Positions 43,450-44,496 of a stretch of 44,496 nucleotides of DNA are shown here, one piece after another. Position 1 is the stretch's first letter. Each line of letters starts with the position of its first letter. The stretch is from Proteobacteria bacterium UBA1844 (GTDB lineage Bacteria > Pseudomonadota > Gammaproteobacteria > Steroidobacterales > Woeseiaceae), in NCBI GenBank assembly GCA_002338615.1, contig DDIS01000185.1, forward strand, positions 1-44,496, in the 5' to 3' direction. Below the pieces are notes generated by a model. It saw nothing but the letters and a program-made list of their open reading frames with translations, had not been told where the DNA came from and did no database searches. A program made the translations under genes and the position numbers.

Positions 43450-44247
43450 ATGGGATTTTTCGCTAGTTCGGCTCGAACCGGACTATTTGTGGCTGCTGCG
43501 CTCGTCTCCGTAACAATTTGTACATCGGCCGTCGCCGAAACCGTGTTAACGGTCAACGACGTAGACGTCGATAGCGACGTGCTCGATATCTATATCGAGT
43601 CGCGCTTGCAAAAGCCCGCGGCACAAGCCACTGCTGAAGAACGTGATGTGCTGGAAGAAGAACTGACCGACATCTATTTGCTGACCACTCAAGCTCGCAC
43701 TGCCGAGCTCGCAAAGGAGCCGCGCGTAAAAGCACAACTCGAGTTGCAAAAGCGTGGCACGTTGGCACAGGTAACAGCTGCAGATTTCTTGTCACGGAAC
43801 CAGGCTACGGAAGAGGAGATTCTTGCTCAATACAGCGAGCAGATTGAGACGGCGCCACCACTGCAGTTCAAGGCTCGACATATCCTGGTTGAGTCACAAG
43901 ACGAAGCAACGAGCCTGATCAAGGAACTGAATGACGGCGCAAATTTTGCCGAGCTTGCAAAGTCCAATTCGACCGGCCCTTCCGGACCTAACGGTGGTGA
44001 TCTCGGTTGGTTCTCACCGAACCAAATGGTCCCGGAGTTTTCAGATGCTGTAGCGGCACTGAAGGACGGCGAGTACACCAAGACACCAGTGCAAACACAA
44101 TTCGGCTGGCACGTGATTCTGCGCGAAGACTCGCGTGACGCTGAAGCACCAACTCTTGACGCGGTACGCGATGTAATCAAGCAGCAAATCGAGCAAGGAA
44201 AACTGCAGGATTATTTGGCTCAGCTGCGTGAACTTAACAAAAGCTGA
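43450..44247 (+). CDS. Periplasmic parvulin-type peptidyl-prolyl isomerase
   Basis: The 265-aa protein has a signal peptide (about 1-29, ending SAVA-ET). An N-terminal chaperone-like helical domain follows (about 30-135). One rotamase domain ([51 protein letters not shown], then [31 protein letters not shown]) spans about 138-235. It lacks the second parvulin domain of SurA and looks like PrsA/PpiC-type chaperones. GAGGA precedes the ATG. It is the last gene of the yciB-yciI-bolA unit, 36 bp after bolA, and a strong terminator follows. Confidence 0.92.
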   Translation: MGFFASSARTGLFVAAALVSVTICTSAVAETVLTVNDVDVDSDVLDIYIESRLQKPAAQATAEERDVLEEELTDIYLLTTQARTAELAKEPRVKAQLELQKRGTLAQVTAADFLSRNQATEEEILAQYSEQIETAPPLQFKARHILVESQDEATSLIKELNDGANFAELAKSNSTGPSGPNGGDLGWFSPNQMVPEFSDAVAALKDGEYTKTPVQTQFGWHVILREDSRDAEAPTLDAVRDVIKQQIEQGKLQDYLAQLRELNKS

Positions 44248-44284
44248 CTCCACTTAACTTAATCTACAACCCAAGCAAACATAA

Positions 44285-44308
44285 GGGCGCGAATTCGCGC
44301 CCTTTTTT
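44285..44308 (+). terminator. Intrinsic terminator after the isomerase gene
   Basis: GGGCGCGAATTCGCGCCC (44285-44302) is a perfect palindrome, followed by TTTTTT. The symmetric arms can fold as a stem of about 7 bp with a 4-nt loop. Confidence 0.93.
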
Positions 44309-44472
44309 ATTTTCTAAGATTATTTGTGAACGTCGTCACACCAGCATCGCAGGAAGATACCTAACATTGCTCGCGAGTCGTCCCTAATCGCTCGGGGCCG
44401 ACTCCTCCAACCCTCGCATCTCCTTCATGGTTGATACGAGATCTAAGTCGGCAGGGACGCCGACTTTTTTTT
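44309..44472 (+). ncRNA. Possible small RNA between two terminators
   Basis: No ORF of note fills this stretch. It contains an internal stem GAGTCG / CGACTC (about 44374 to 44404, with CCC/GGG extending it inside) and ends in a strong hairpin plus eight T residues (44445-44472). The layout, a structured segment ending in an intrinsic terminator right after another terminator, is what a small RNA gene would show. Promoter and family are not recognised. It could equally be a long trailer for readthrough. Confidence 0.35.
44445..44472 (+). terminator. Second intrinsic terminator at the right edge
   Basis: AAGTCGGC (44445-44452) pairs with GCCGACTT (44459-44466) around a 6-nt loop and is followed by a T run to 44472. 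Confidence 0.9.
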
Positions 44473-44496
44473 GGTGCGTATTCCGGCGAAGTTGAA

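Overview
This window looks like a chromosome segment of a free-living gammaproteobacterium. The strongest evidence is the gene order gyrA-serC-serA-pheA-aroA-cmk-rpsA-ihfB-lapA-lapB together with ubiG, rmuC, a yciK-type reductase, scpAB, rluB and yciB-yciI-bolA. The coding sequence is moderately GC-rich. A GTAG-type REP palindrome at the left edge recalls Xanthomonas/Pseudomonas-like REPs. I suspect a marine gammaproteobacterial lineage near Woeseiales or Xanthomonadales, but that is a guess.

Layout. Positions 1-3817: a REP element, tRNA-Val(GAC) with a 46-bp tandem repeat carrying extra copies of its own 5' end, uvrB (minus strand), a divergent class I aminotransferase and tRNA-Asn(GTT). Positions 3818-11471: an accessory stress-type segment holding a 54-aa YqaE/Pmp3 membrane peptide, two PRC-barrel proteins, an unknown exported protein, an AhpD-like/PAS/histidine kinase/receiver gene broken by an in-frame amber codon, a small unknown protein and a ferritin-like helical protein. 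Several of these genes have sigma-54 (-24/-12) promoter matches. The segment is bounded by tRNA-Asn and by a degenerate direct copy of its 3' half at 11436-11471, which suggests an old island inserted at tRNA-Asn.

Positions 11510-22095: an amine and amide metabolism region. gabT (minus) is divergent from a plus-strand cluster of a nitrilase-superfamily amidase, a long Orn/Lys/Arg decarboxylase, an ATP-grasp ligase, a C45 Ntn-hydrolase and an exported S33 peptidase. A Tat-exported FAD oxidase faces the cluster. The cluster contains an amine-producing enzyme, a possible amide-bond former and two or three possible amide-bond breakers, and I do not recognise it as a named pathway.

Positions 22168-35602 are mostly housekeeping on the minus strand: galU, comEA-like, lapB, lapA, ihfB, rpsA, cmk, aroA, pheA, serA, serC, gyrA. 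Positions 36058-38844 (plus) hold ubiG, rmuC and the yciK-type gene. Positions 38862-42167 (minus) hold rluB, scpB, scpA and yciO. Positions 42240-44247 (plus) hold yciB, yciI, bolA and a parvulin-type isomerase. The right edge has two strong intrinsic terminators with a possible small RNA between them.

Most relevant for novelty are the sigma-54 stress segment with its possible tRNA-Asn boundaries, the amber-interrupted hybrid kinase, the tRNA-Val fragment array and the decarboxylase/ATP-grasp/C45 cluster.
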